Shown here: piece by piece, positions 27,031 through 35,894 of the stretch
Layout of the letters: each line of letters begins with the position of its first letter
Numbering within the stretch: position 1 is the stretch's first letter
Assembly (NCBI GenBank): GCA_016401345.1
Contig: JAEACG010000005.1
Span: 1 to 64,000, forward strand
Origin: Fictibacillus nanhaiensis
Lineage (GTDB): Bacteria > Bacillota > Bacilli > Bacillales > Fictibacillaceae
Length of the DNA: 64,000 bases
Direction: 5' to 3'
Translations under genes and position numbers: made by a program
Notes under the pieces: generated by a model
Database searches by the model: none
The model's input: only the letters and a program-made list of their open reading frames with translations
What the model was told of the DNA's origin: nothing

Positions 27031-27786
27031 TTAAAAATTACTATAAGACTGTCCGCCATCCACGTTCAGCGTACTTCCAACGACCCATGATGACTTTTTG
27101 GAAGCTAAAAACACTACAACGTTGGCTACTTCTGCTACCGTCCCAAATCGGCCAGCAGAAATATGTTCCTCTACAAACGAATTGATTTTGTCTGGATCTT
27201 GTTCCAATCTTTTTTTCCAATTTCCTGTTTCATGCAAGATCGATCCAGGGGCGACACCATTTACTCGAATCCCCTTCTTGATCATCTCATCACCAAATGA
27301 CTTTGTGAAAGAAATCATGGCTGCCTTACTTGCATTGTACGTAGGCTTACCACCAGATTCCCGGCCAAAAATAGATGAAATATTAATAATAGCTCCACCG
27401 TCTGATTTCCCGCTCATTATCGCTGCCGCTCTTTTACTCAGATCAACTGCTGAAAGAAAATTCAGATGCATGGCTTCTTCAAACTGCTCGATGCTTGTCT
27501 CCATAACAGAAGATCCATTGCTTCCACCTGCATTGTTAACCAAAACATCTATCGTTCCAAACTTTGTAACGAACTCATTCATCACTTCTTCACGATCATC
27601 GGCCTTCGTTACATCACCTTGAAAAATTTCGATCCCATCTGTTTGAGCAGCTTCCAGATCAGCCAAGTTACGACCGACGATTCCTACTTTTGCACCTTCT
27701 TCTAAAAAGGCATGGGCAATACCTTGACCGATCCCTTTAGATCCACCTGTAACAAGCACAACTTTTCCTTCAAGATCTAAGTTCAT
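27031..27786 (-). CDS. Classical short-chain dehydrogenase/reductase
   Basis: A 251-residue SDR with TGGSKGIGQG (residues 13-22), NNAGG (about 88), catalytic Ser in NISSIFGRESGGKP, Tyr/Lys in TYNASKAA (YxxxK) and VDGGQSY at the C-terminus. It resembles 3-oxoacyl-ACP reductase-type SDRs; the substrate is unknown. It occupies the fabL position of B. subtilis but is not FabL, whose active site has YxxxxxxK spacing. Its ATG overlaps the mutY stop by 4 nt (ATGA), so it is translationally coupled to mutY. Confidence 0.88.
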   Translation of the reverse strand: MNLDLEGKVVLVTGGSKGIGQGIAHAFLEEGAKVGIVGRNLADLEAAQTDGIEIFQGDVTKADDREEVMNEFVTKFGTIDVLVNNAGGSNGSSVMETSIEQFEEAMHLNFLSAVDLSKRAAAIMSGKSDGGAIINISSIFGRESGGKPTYNASKAAMISFTKSFGDEMIKKGIRVNGVAPGSILHETGNWKKRLEQDPDKINSFVEEHISAGRFGTVAEVANVVVFLASKKSSWVVGSTLNVDGGQSYSNF

Positions 27787-28904
27787 ACAATTAATGCCTC
27801 CTTTACAAGCCGAATGATTTTTTGATGAGAGACAGGAAATGGATATGTGTCAAGCTCGTTTACACTGACCCATTTCCAATCCGCCGGCAGCTGTTCTAGA
27901 TTATCTTCATTTTCGATTTTCCCCTGCCATATTTGAATTTCCCATTTCAAGTGAGAAAAAACATGCTCAATGTATCCTGCTTTATTGTCTACAATTGCTT
28001 CCAAATTTGTCTGTTCTTGCACATATCCAGCCAATGCGTCTACCTCTGCATCTTTGTGCTCCCCAACATACTCGGTGTTCGGAAATTCCCACATGTTAGC
28101 AAGCAAGCCTTCTGATGGTCTTTTGTGAATAAGAATTTTTCTATTACTATTCACTAGCACACCTGCAGTCATCTTAGCTGTTCTTACTTTTGTTTTTCCT
28201 AACTTTACAGGAAGTTCAGCTTGTCTTCCACTCTCAAACCCTTTGCATAATTCTCGCATCGGACATAATAAGCAAGCTGGTGATTTGGGTGTACAAATCA
28301 ATGCTCCTAGCTCCATTAATGCTTGATTAAAAGAAGACGGATCTTCATGTGAGATCAGTTCCCTCACTGCTTTTTCAAAGAGTATACGCGTTTTTGGTTT
28401 ACTGATGTCTTCTTCAATCAATAGAATTCGTGATAAAACACGCATAACATTACCATCAACGGCAGGTTCTGGAATACCGTACGCAATACTTAGCACCGCG
28501 CCTGCTGTATATGGGCCAACTCCCTTTAATCCAGCGATCTCTTTTGGCGTATTTGGCACTTTTCCCCCATAAGATTCGCATACTTCTCTTACTGCGGTTT
28601 GTAAGTTTCGAACTCGGGAATAATAACCTAGACCCTCCCATGCTTTTAAGACTTTTTCTTCATCCGCATAAGCGAGGTCCTGAAGCGTTGGGAACAGTTG
28701 AGTAAAACGTTCGAAATAAGGAATAACCGTATCTACTCTTGTTTGCTGAAGCATAATCTCAGAGACCCAAACACGATAGGGGTCTTGATTTTCTCTCCAA
28801 GGCAATGTTCGTTTGTTCTCGTTATACCAAGTTAACAAATGGTCTTGAAATTGTTTCACATATGAATCATTGAGGGAAAATATACTATTACTTGTTGTGT
28901 TCAA
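27783..28904 (-). CDS. mutY: Adenine DNA glycosylase MutY
   Basis: A 373-residue glycosylase that removes adenine opposite 8-oxoguanine. The HhH-GPD domain contains WVSEIMLQQTRVDTVIPYF with the catalytic Glu, LKGVGPYTAGAVLSIA and VDGNVMRVLSR with the catalytic Asp. The [4Fe-4S] ligands are C-x6-C-x2-C-x5-C (CTPKSPACLLCPMRELC). A NUDIX-like C-terminal domain reads 8-oxoG. The TTG at 28904 was chosen: it follows the upstream stop by 1 nt, has AAGGAAGA 8 nt before it, and gives the family length. A longer frame would overlap the preceding gene. Confidence 0.94.
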   Translation of the reverse strand: MNTTSNSIFSLNDSYVKQFQDHLLTWYNENKRTLPWRENQDPYRVWVSEIMLQQTRVDTVIPYFERFTQLFPTLQDLAYADEEKVLKAWEGLGYYSRVRNLQTAVREVCESYGGKVPNTPKEIAGLKGVGPYTAGAVLSIAYGIPEPAVDGNVMRVLSRILLIEEDISKPKTRILFEKAVRELISHEDPSSFNQALMELGALICTPKSPACLLCPMRELCKGFESGRQAELPVKLGKTKVRTAKMTAGVLVNSNRKILIHKRPSEGLLANMWEFPNTEYVGEHKDAEVDALAGYVQEQTNLEAIVDNKAGYIEHVFSHLKWEIQIWQGKIENEDNLEQLPADWKWVSVNELDTYPFPVSHQKIIRLVKEALIV

Positions 28905-28905
28905 T

Positions 28906-29220
28906 TTACAGATCTTCCTTTGTATTAAGCTTTTCAAACGCCCAGCAATGGACTTTTTCAAGTCCTCCTGTTACACATTCATTAAGTAATGAAAAAACAG
29001 GATGCTGAAGTGTAGTTCGATTTTTTTTAATCGTATCATATGATTCTTGATCATTAACTTGGAAACATTCAACATATAGTGAAGGCTGATCTGCTGCCCT
29101 ATACCATTGAATATCAGAAGCTCCAAAAGCTTTAAGTTCTTGAATCACAGAAACCATTTGAGACTCATAATATTGAATGGAATCCGGACTTACTTTATAC
29201 TCCATAAAAACCGTTAACAT
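28906..29220 (-). CDS. Small dimeric alpha-beta barrel-like protein upstream of mutY
   Basis: A 104-residue protein of unknown function. The pattern FMEYKVSPDSIQYYESQMVSVIQ ... YVECFQVNDQESYDTIKKNR ... GGLEKVHCWAFEKL resembles ferredoxin-like dimeric barrels (antibiotic-monooxygenase or NIPSNAP-like), without recognisable catalytic residues. It ends one base before the mutY TTG, so the two are cotranslated. The ATG follows GGAGTGA at 7 nt. It starts 37 bp from the divergent yfhP. Confidence 0.65.
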   Translation of the reverse strand: MLTVFMEYKVSPDSIQYYESQMVSVIQELKAFGASDIQWYRAADQPSLYVECFQVNDQESYDTIKKNRTTLQHPVFSLLNECVTGGLEKVHCWAFEKLNTKEDL

Positions 29221-29257
29221 ATTATTTCACTCCATTCCTACATAGGAGGTGATCGCC

Positions 29258-30259
29258 TTGGATACAGGCACACATATTGTAATGGGGCTCGGGTTAGGTG
29301 GATTAGCGATGCTGGACCCTGCAATTGCAAATGATCCAGTGACCTCCCAAGCCATTCTTGCTGGGACACTAATCGGTTCCCAAGCACCAGACTTTGACAC
29401 AGTACTTAAACTTAAAAATAATGCGGTATACATCCGCAATCATAGAGGGCTTACACATTCATTGCCTGCTCTTGTGATCTGGCCGCTGCTTTTATTTGGG
29501 GCTATCTCGTTATTTGTTCCTGAAGCTGATAACGGAAAACTATTGTTATGGACAGCGATCGCAGTTTTCCTTCATGTATTCGTTGATATCTTTAATGCTT
29601 ACGGCACACAGGCACTGTACCCTGTTTCAAAGAAATGGATCGCACTAGGTGTCATCAGTATCTTTGATCCCTTTATCTTTTTCTTGCATATAGGAGGTTT
29701 GTTGCTCTGGTATGTTGGTGTTGATCCAGGATACACGTTCCTAACGGTATATATCATACTCGTCGTTTATTACATCATTCGAATCATGTCCAGGCAGCGA
29801 GTAAATAAGATTGTGCTCAAAAAGATTCCAGAAGCTGAAGAGATTTATGCTAGCCCTACGATTCGTTGGGGACAATACCATCTTGCCATTAAATCGAAGC
29901 ATGAATTCTTTGTAGCCGGTTTGAAAAATGGAAAAGTTACGGTTTGGGATACGTTTGATCGCCTAGCTGTTCCAAAAACGAAATTGATCGATGCAGCGAA
30001 AAAAGATAAAAATATATCTGCCTTTCTTTCCTTTTCTCCTGTACACAGGTGGGAAGTCGAGAAAAACGATCACGGGCACCTCGTTCAATTTATTGATCTT
30101 CGATATAGAAGTAAAGGACACTATCCTTTTGTCGCGATGGTACAGTTAGATGAGAACTTGAACATCATTACTTCTTTTACAGGCTGGGTTTATTCTGAAG
30201 ACCGCTTAAAAAAGAAGATGGAATTCTCTCCACTCGACCTCATCAACAATAATGAATAG
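29258..30259 (+). CDS. yfhP: YfhP, membrane-embedded metal-dependent hydrolase family
   Basis: A 333-residue membrane protein of the YbcI/DUF457 'metal-dependent hydrolase' family. The N-terminal motif DTGTHIVMGLGLGGLAML, GSQAPDFDTVLKL and NHRGLTHSLPALVIWP (conserved His/Asp residues) is followed by helices to about residue 180 and a soluble C-terminal domain. B. subtilis YfhP, also divergent from mutY, has the same architecture and affects expression of the neighbouring yfhO/csbB functions. The TTG start at 29258 is 6 nt after AGGAGGTG. Confidence 0.9.
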   Translation: MDTGTHIVMGLGLGGLAMLDPAIANDPVTSQAILAGTLIGSQAPDFDTVLKLKNNAVYIRNHRGLTHSLPALVIWPLLLFGAISLFVPEADNGKLLLWTAIAVFLHVFVDIFNAYGTQALYPVSKKWIALGVISIFDPFIFFLHIGGLLLWYVGVDPGYTFLTVYIILVVYYIIRIMSRQRVNKIVLKKIPEAEEIYASPTIRWGQYHLAIKSKHEFFVAGLKNGKVTVWDTFDRLAVPKTKLIDAAKKDKNISAFLSFSPVHRWEVEKNDHGHLVQFIDLRYRSKGHYPFVAMVQLDENLNIITSFTGWVYSEDRLKKKMEFSPLDLINNNE

Positions 30260-30262
30260 GAA

Positions 30263-30297
30263 GAAGACGGGCTTATTGAATAGGCCCGTCTTTTTTT
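30263..30297. terminator. Bidirectional terminator between yfhP and yfhJ
   Basis: AGACGGGC / GCCCGTCT stem with an 11 nt loop and T-run, overlapping the yfhJ 3' end. Confidence 0.8.
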
Positions 30298-30539
30298 ACA
30301 AATCGCTGAAATTTAGGATTGTTTGAAAAATACTCATGAAGCTTATGGCCATATGAAGTAATCAATTGGGTTACCATCTTCTCAGTAACCTCTTGTCCTT
30401 CATACTCCCATCCCGCTTTCGCTCGAGTAGACTCAAAATCTTCCCATAATCCTTCCACCCATTCCCTTGCTTCTTGATTTGTAAGGGCTGGGTTCTTTTT
30501 TTGCAGTAGTTTCGCCAATCTGTCAAAACGCTCTTCCAT
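30273..30539 (-). CDS. yfhJ: YfhJ, WVELL-family protein
   Basis: An 88-residue soluble protein with REWVEGLWEDFESTRAKAGWEYEGQEVTEKMV, the signature of the WVELL/YfhJ family; the length equals B. subtilis YfhJ. Function unknown. The start has GGAGGGAGAATA upstream. Divergent from sspK as in B. subtilis. Confidence 0.88.
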   Translation of the reverse strand: MEERFDRLAKLLQKKNPALTNQEAREWVEGLWEDFESTRAKAGWEYEGQEVTEKMVTQLITSYGHKLHEYFSNNPKFQRFVKKDGPIQ

Positions 30540-30578
30540 TATTCTCCCTCCTTAACCAATTTTTAAAGAAACCCCCGT

Positions 30579-30609
30579 CACATAAAGGGTTCTCTCACGT
30601 TTCATACTA
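30579..30609 (+). promoter_or_regulatory. SigG-type promoter of sspK
   Basis: Perfect SigG -10 CATACTA (30603-30609) with CACATA 18 bp upstream (two mismatches to the -35), 31 bp before the sspK start. Confidence 0.65.
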
Positions 30610-30639
30610 GTTGAGAACCGATAATAAGGAGGTAATCAC

Positions 30640-30795
30640 ATGCGCAATAAATCGAAAAACTTCCCTAATCGGATCTCCTTCTCAGGTGAGCCGAGATCAA
30701 AAGAAGAATTCTCTTCTAAACGGCCAGATGGATCCATTCGTGACCATCCGCAGGAACGAATGTTTTTATCCAATCAACACCGAGATGATCAGTAA
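30640..30795 (+). CDS. sspK: Small acid-soluble spore protein, K type
   Basis: A 51-residue protein ([10 protein letters not shown]..., [25 protein letters not shown]) matching SspK in pattern, length and position next to yfhJ. It is a minor forespore SASP. The ribosome binding site is AAGGAGGT, 6 nt from ATG. Another frame over the same bases is longer but lacks this match. A SigG-type promoter precedes it. Confidence 0.85.
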   Translation: MRNKSKNFPNRISFSGEPRSKEEFSSKRPDGSIRDHPQERMFLSNQHRDDQ

Positions 30796-30834
30796 CTCTT
30801 GCGGTTATGAATTTCATTCTGGGGGGTGAATCAG

Positions 30835-31002
30835 TTGAACAAGAAAGACTACTTCTCATCAACGCGATTTAACGGTAAATATTCTGACCCCTTTCACTCA
30901 CCGCGTGCCAATTCGAAGCATGCGTACAACCAAGTGAACGGGGAGACCCAGCAAGCATTGAATAACTATGTGCTTGAAATTCAAACACGTAAGCGTTCAT
31001 AG
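30835..31002 (+). CDS. YpzG-family small protein
   Basis: A 55-residue polar protein with SPRANSKHAYNQVNGETQQ in the centre and a TRKRS tail, the pattern of YpzG-like proteins found in Bacillus sporulation contexts. The TTG start is 5 nt after GGGGTGA. It follows sspK by 39 bp and is probably cotranscribed. Function unknown. Confidence 0.65.
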   Translation: MNKKDYFSSTRFNGKYSDPFHSPRANSKHAYNQVNGETQQALNNYVLEIQTRKRS

Positions 31003-31061
31003 TGACGAATAAAGGAGCGGTCCTGCACCGCTTCTTTATTTTGTTCACGGTGTTTTAAGTG

Positions 31062-31190
31062 GTTGATCTCCGTTACAGGTGCTCGCTTTCCGGGGGGCGT
31101 GCGGTGAGCCACCTCGTCGCCTTGCGACCTTAGGTGTCTCTCCTGTCCCGCTGATCCCCCAGGAGTCTCGCACCTTACACTCCATTCAAC
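31062..31190. repeat. Dispersed 129-bp intergenic repeat, full copy E
   Basis: Full copy (GTTGATC ... CATTCAAC) with the CTTTCCGGGGGGCGTGCGGTGAGCC core, between the YpzG-like gene and yfhH. A long plus-strand open frame crossing it is a composition effect. Confidence 0.82.
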
Positions 31191-31235
31191 AGCAAAGAAG
31201 CTTTAAACAAAAAACAAAGAAAAGAGCCTTCAAAA

Positions 31236-31541
31236 TTATTCAAGAACTGAAATCGGCAACGCTTCGAGTGCACTTTGTTTATTTTTGTAACCCCAGGCAA
31301 AAATACCATTTAGGTACAGCACAGAAAAAGTCGAACCCGGGTCCCCTTGAATTCCGTACTCTTTTCCGCTTTCGATCGTTGACGGGTCCATCAGATAGCA
31401 TTTACCCATCGCGATCTTGCGTTCATAAACAGCGTACTCACTTACCATACCCATTTGTTCTGCTTTTTGTGCTTTTGCTCGAAGGGAAGCAATTTCGCCT
31501 TTAATTTCAACTTCTGTCATCTCGCTGAATCTTTTTTCCAT
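31236..31541 (-). CDS. yfhH: YfhH family protein (DUF1811)
   Basis: A 101-residue protein with an N-terminal coiled helix pair (residues 5-45) and a beta-rich SH3-like C-terminus (YLMDPSTIESGKEYGIQGDPGSTFSVLYLNGIFAWGY). Length and position near recX match B. subtilis YfhH. Function unknown. Start follows AAAGGAAG. Confidence 0.88.
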   Translation of the reverse strand: MEKRFSEMTEVEIKGEIASLRAKAQKAEQMGMVSEYAVYERKIAMGKCYLMDPSTIESGKEYGIQGDPGSTFSVLYLNGIFAWGYKNKQSALEALPISVLE

Positions 31542-31608
31542 TTGATTACTTCCTTTCTTTTCTGTACCCTATATATGCTTAAGAACTAACTACATAGGAG
31601 TGATAATT

Positions 31609-32280
31609 TTGAGTAAGACTGTCATTATTACGGGCGGCGGTTCAGGCTTAGGACTCGCACTAGCCCGCGAATATAATAAAACGTACAACGTATATCTCGT
31701 TGGTCGTAATGAGAAAAAATTAGAACAAGCTGTTCAATCATTCACTCACAGCGAAAACAAGGTATCGTATAAAGTTTGTGATGTAACCAATTACGAACAA
31801 ACCGAATCCATATTGCAATCCATCTTTCAAAGTGAGAACGTTCACTTGTTGATCAATAATGCAGGTATGGGAGTTTTCGAGCCTCTTGAAAAGTTATCTA
31901 AAACAAATATTACAGGAATGCTTGAAACGAATGTTTATGGCACGATTTTCCCAACGAAGATTGCTTTCCCGTTATTTAAAAAACAGGGCTTTGGCAAGGT
32001 CATGAACATCATTTCCACTGCAGGCTTACGCGGAAAGGTAAATGAATCCGTCTATTGTGCTTCTAAGTTTGCCGTTAGAGGATTTACAGAGAGCATCGTA
32101 AAGGAATGGGACGGATCGAATATCAATCCCACAGCCGTCTATATGGGCGGAATGGATACGCCATTCTGGGATGAATCCACTCATATTGCAGATCGCTCAC
32201 GTTTAAAGTCTCCAGAGCAAGTTGCGTCACTAATCGTAGAACAGGACGACAACCGACCTGAAATCTTTATAGATCGTTAA
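31609..32280 (+). CDS. Short-chain dehydrogenase/reductase
   Basis: A 223-residue SDR, shorter than the classical type. Cofactor motif TGGGSGLGLAL (residues 8-18), NNAGMG (about 81), catalytic Ser in ISTAGL, YCASK (YxxxK) and a short C-terminus. Substrate unknown. The TTG at 31609 is 6 nt after AGGAGTG. Its 3' end overlaps the convergent recX stop by 14 nt. Confidence 0.85.
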   Translation: MSKTVIITGGGSGLGLALAREYNKTYNVYLVGRNEKKLEQAVQSFTHSENKVSYKVCDVTNYEQTESILQSIFQSENVHLLINNAGMGVFEPLEKLSKTNITGMLETNVYGTIFPTKIAFPLFKKQGFGKVMNIISTAGLRGKVNESVYCASKFAVRGFTESIVKEWDGSNINPTAVYMGGMDTPFWDESTHIADRSRLKSPEQVASLIVEQDDNRPEIFIDR

Positions 32281-33082
32281 TTTCATCCCCGTTAAGCAGT
32301 TCTGAAATCACTTCGGAATTGAAGCCTTTGCTGTACAGAAATTTCTTCATGCGTGACTCGTATTCAAACCCACTGTACTTTTTGTATTTATGGTGAGCTT
32401 TGCGAGCATGTGCCAGCAAGGCTTCTTTTTCATCTTCAGCAGATTGACTGATCTTCGCTTCTTGAAATGCCATCTCAATAACATCCCACATATAGCCTTT
32501 TTGCTGAAGCTGCTGAGCAATCCTTTGCTTTTGTTCTTTCTCAGAACGTTTCTTTCCGCTTGAAAATTGTTTTTGAATAAACGCAATGCTAGCTTCTAGT
32601 TGCTCGTCATAACTGAACTGATCAAGTGCTTCTTCCGTGTGACGATCACTGATTCCTTTTTTCTTCAGCTCCTGCCGAATCATTCCAGGTCCTTTAAAGG
32701 ATGTGTTCATACGGCTTCTTACGAGTGATTTTGCGAATGTTTGGTCATTCACAAAATCATACTCCGAAAGTTTTTGCAGAACGCGTTTGATCGTGGCTTC
32801 AGGAACTTCCTTCTTTTCTAGATATACCTCGATCTCATGAGCCGTTCGCATTCGAAAAGATAAATAGTGAAGAGCTTTATTAAAAGCTTTTCGATATTGA
32901 TTTTCTTCAATGATGGATACCCATTCTTCTTCATCGATCTCCATACCTTTTTGAAGTGAAAACTTTATTAAAACATCTGCGTCTACGCTAAACGCAAATT
33001 CTTCTTTTGAGCCTTTTTGTATAAAAATATTGAATCGTTCGTCGTTTTTTTGCTGAGCAGAAATCCTTGTTATAACAGCCAT
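32267..33082 (-). CDS. recX: Regulatory protein RecX
   Basis: A 271-residue RecX that modulates RecA filaments. Three-helix repeats are visible: ALHYLSFRMRTAHEIEVYLEKK, FVNDQTFAKSLVRSRMNTSFKGPGMIRQELKKKGI, and a C-terminal set ending in RMKKFLYSKGFNSEVISELL. Length matches B. subtilis RecX (264). Located as in B. subtilis between yfhF and yfhH. The start follows a weak GAAGGTGGGTAG site. Confidence 0.93.
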   Translation of the reverse strand: MAVITRISAQQKNDERFNIFIQKGSKEEFAFSVDADVLIKFSLQKGMEIDEEEWVSIIEENQYRKAFNKALHYLSFRMRTAHEIEVYLEKKEVPEATIKRVLQKLSEYDFVNDQTFAKSLVRSRMNTSFKGPGMIRQELKKKGISDRHTEEALDQFSYDEQLEASIAFIQKQFSSGKKRSEKEQKQRIAQQLQQKGYMWDVIEMAFQEAKISQSAEDEKEALLAHARKAHHKYKKYSGFEYESRMKKFLYSKGFNSEVISELLNGDEINDL

Positions 33083-33485
33083 CTACCCACCTTCTTTCAC
33101 CAATTAGTGTACCATATTTAATGAATTTCGTACTGTTTGAACAGTCTGCGAACCATTGATTTGTAACTATAAGAGAATGTTAACGAAACAAGCACTTTAT
33201 CGTTGGATGAAGTAGAGGATATAAGCAGCATCGGTGGTTAGAGTTGATTTTCAAGTGTAGAAAGTTCAGTTACAGGTGCTTACGCAGCATTCTCAGGTGG
33301 AATTCCGTACATTACAGGTCATTAACCTCACTTTACCGGCGAACGCGTAATAAATAAAAGAACACGTACCGTAAAAAGCAGATTCCACACCAGAGGCTCA
33401 TCTACTCATCAAATAAAAAAGCATCCTCTCGGTTTAGGAGAGAATGCTTTTTCGTGAAAGTGCAACCTGCACTTATGAAGGCTTA
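33083..33485. other. Intergenic region recX-ybdD with strongly degenerate repeat
   Basis: From 33244 (GTTGATT) a weak resemblance to the dispersed repeat can be followed through TTACAGGTGCTTACGC; the right half is not recognisable. No gene is seen. The ybdD terminator lies at the right end. Confidence 0.4.
33415..33453 (-). terminator. cstA-ybdD terminator
   Basis: AAAGCATCCTCTC / GAGAGAATGCTTT stem with one mismatch, 8 nt loop, T-run on the minus strand. Confidence 0.82.
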
Positions 33486-33692
33486 TCAACAACGTTTTGC
33501 ATTTGCGCCATATTTATTCTCGAGCAACTCTGCAAAAAACTCTTTTTCAGTAGGCGGTGTGCGCTCTGGATGATTTTCTTTTAGGTGCTTCACATATGCT
33601 TGATAATCAGGCAGATTTGAGATGCCCTTTCCGATATATAAAAGGATCTGGAAAATGTTTTTCACCCATTGCCAAGCGGCATGAAATGTCAC
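33486..33692 (-). CDS. YbdD/YjiX family partner of CstA
   Basis: A 68-residue protein of the YbdD/YjiX family (DUF466) with the family pattern GISNLPDYQAYVKHLKENHPERTPPTEKEFF. In enterobacteria YbdD and YjiX are needed together with CstA or BtsT for pyruvate uptake. The GTG start overlaps the cstA stop by 4 nt (GTGA), showing translational coupling. Confidence 0.9.
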   Translation of the reverse strand: MTFHAAWQWVKNIFQILLYIGKGISNLPDYQAYVKHLKENHPERTPPTEKEFFAELLENKYGANAKRC

Positions 33693-35791
33693 GATACATC
33701 ACCAAGCTTTGTTTGTACAAACGGCTCTTCTGATGTTTCTAAAGGCTTCTCGCTCTTGACCGCCTTGTACCAGATGCGCATCGCATCAATCAGCACTCCT
33801 AAAATAAGTAACATAAAAATCGCGGTTAAATAAGCGTTTAACGTATTGTTAAAGACCAGCTGTTTAGCAGCTTCCATGGAAGGTACAGTTGCAGGCAAAT
33901 TGCCGCTCGCTATTGCTTCCTTCATCACTTCTGCTTGCTTCAAGAAACCAATTTTCGGAACATCAGAAAAAATCTTTTGCCAAGCAGCTGAGAACGTTAC
34001 GATCATCAGCCAAGCAAGGGGAACTAATGTAACCCATACGAACTTCTTCTTGCCCATCTTCAAGATAACAGTTGTTGCCACGATAAGTGCGATGGCCGCT
34101 AACATTTGGTTAACGATACCGAACAATGGCCACAGTGTATTGATTCCGCCTAACGGATCAGTTACACCAACAACTAAGAAATAACCCCAGCCTGCAACGA
34201 CTAACGCACTCGTGAAATATACAGCCGGCATAGAGTCTGTTTTTCGAAGCGGCTTATATATTTGTCCGAGAAGATCCTGCAACATAAACCTGCCTACCCG
34301 TGTACCTGCGTCTATGGTGGTTAGTATGAACACGGCTTCAAATAGTATCGCAAAATGGTACCAGAACGCCATCAATTGTGGCCCACCAATCACTTGCGAG
34401 AAAATTTGGGCGATACCTACTGCTAACGAAGGAGCACCGCCTGTACGAGAAAGAATAGATTCTTCATCGACATTTTTAGCGAGATCATTGATCTCATCTG
34501 CTGATACTGTGAAACCCCAAGAGGATATCGTGGTAGCAGCGGTCGCGACATCCGTTCCGATCGCAGCACCTGGTGAGTTGATCGCAAAGTAAATCCCTGG
34601 AGTTAATAGCGTTGCCGCTACCATCGCCATAATCGCAACAAATGATTCAGTTAACATTCCGGCGTAACCGATCATAGGAGCATGCTGCTCGTTCGCAATC
34701 AGTTTAGGAGATGTTCCTGAAGAGATCAGAGCATGGAAACCAGAGATGGCTCCGCACGCAATCGTAATGAACAAGAACGGAAAGAGGTTCCCTGCGAATA
34801 CAGGCCCTGTTCCATCAATAAATTTAGTAAGTGCAGGCATCTGAATCTCAGGCATTACGATAAGAATACCGAGTGCCATCATTCCGATTACCCCTACTTT
34901 TAGAAACGTACTTAAATAGTCTCTTGGTGCAAGAAGCATCCAAACAGGTAGAACGGATGCAAGGAAGCCATAAACAATCAGCATCCAAGCTAAAGTCTCA
35001 CCATCGAAAGTAAAAAGAGGTGCTAGTGTTGGTGAGTCCGCTACCCATTGGCCGCTGACCAAAGCAAATATTAACAATACAAAACCAATTATAGACGCTT
35101 CCCCTACTCTTCCCGGGCGTAAATATCGCATATAAACACCCATGAAAAGAGCGATTGGAATGGTCATGGCAATCGTATATGTACCCCATGGGCTGGACTT
35201 AAGTGCGTTAACAACTACTAGTGCAAGCACGGCAATTAAAATAACCATAATAGCAAAAACACCGATTAGCGCTAGCATTCCACCAACTGGCCCTATTTCT
35301 TCCTTTGCAATCTGACCGATTGATTTACCTCTACGTCTCATGGAAATAATTAAAATAACAAAGTCTTGTACAGCACCAGCAAGAACAGCTCCGACAATAA
35401 TCCAGATGGTTCCTGGAAGATATCCCATCTGTGCCGCTAATGTTGGACCTACAAGGGGACCTGCACCTGCGATCGCTGCAAAATGGTGTCCATATAGAAC
35501 CCATTTGTTTGTTGGTACATAATCCTTCCCATCTGCATACCTTTCTGCAGGTGTTGCATTGTTTTTATTAAGGCTGAAGATTTTTGTAGCAATAAATCGT
35601 GCATAAAAGCGGTACGCAATAGCATACGTACACAATGAAGCAACAACAAACCAGATCGCGTTGATCTTCTCATCTCTTTGAAGCGCGATGATTGACAAGG
35701 CGATTCCACCAGCTAAAGCAATCCCAATCCATAAGAGCGCTTTCAAAAAGGGGTTCTTCTTTTTTGCTTGCACATTTCTTTGGAGCTCCAT
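33689..35791 (-). CDS. cstA: Carbon starvation protein CstA/BtsT-type transporter
   Basis: A 700-residue integral membrane transporter with at least 16 hydrophobic segments. Typical CstA signatures are LYGHHFAAIAGAGPLVGPTLAAQMGYLPG (near residues 95-125) and CGAISGFHALISSGTSPK. The length is that of the E. coli CstA/BtsT type, and a coupled YbdD partner is present, so pyruvate or peptide uptake under carbon limitation is the likely role. ATG 35791 has AGGAGGAAAGAAGG upstream. It interrupts the yfhF-recX order of B. subtilis, so it is an insertion relative to that genome. Confidence 0.92.
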   Translation of the reverse strand: MELQRNVQAKKKNPFLKALLWIGIALAGGIALSIIALQRDEKINAIWFVVASLCTYAIAYRFYARFIATKIFSLNKNNATPAERYADGKDYVPTNKWVLYGHHFAAIAGAGPLVGPTLAAQMGYLPGTIWIIVGAVLAGAVQDFVILIISMRRRGKSIGQIAKEEIGPVGGMLALIGVFAIMVILIAVLALVVVNALKSSPWGTYTIAMTIPIALFMGVYMRYLRPGRVGEASIIGFVLLIFALVSGQWVADSPTLAPLFTFDGETLAWMLIVYGFLASVLPVWMLLAPRDYLSTFLKVGVIGMMALGILIVMPEIQMPALTKFIDGTGPVFAGNLFPFLFITIACGAISGFHALISSGTSPKLIANEQHAPMIGYAGMLTESFVAIMAMVAATLLTPGIYFAINSPGAAIGTDVATAATTISSWGFTVSADEINDLAKNVDEESILSRTGGAPSLAVGIAQIFSQVIGGPQLMAFWYHFAILFEAVFILTTIDAGTRVGRFMLQDLLGQIYKPLRKTDSMPAVYFTSALVVAGWGYFLVVGVTDPLGGINTLWPLFGIVNQMLAAIALIVATTVILKMGKKKFVWVTLVPLAWLMIVTFSAAWQKIFSDVPKIGFLKQAEVMKEAIASGNLPATVPSMEAAKQLVFNNTLNAYLTAIFMLLILGVLIDAMRIWYKAVKSEKPLETSEEPFVQTKLGDVS

Positions 35792-35894
35792 AAGCCTTCT
35801 TTCCTCCTTAATAGGGTAATATAATATGTACAAGATGAATTATATCAAATATTCATAATTTTTAAATAAATAAATCGGAAAGAGGTGGATTACC

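Noticed and set aside
27031-27786. Enoyl-ACP reductase FabL
   Set aside because: It sits at the fabL position but has the classical YxxxK active site and NNAG motif, not the FabL YxxxxxxK spacing.
31079-31504. 141-codon plus-strand open frame
   Set aside because: It runs through a repeat copy and antisense to yfhH; no ribosome binding site and no protein-like composition.
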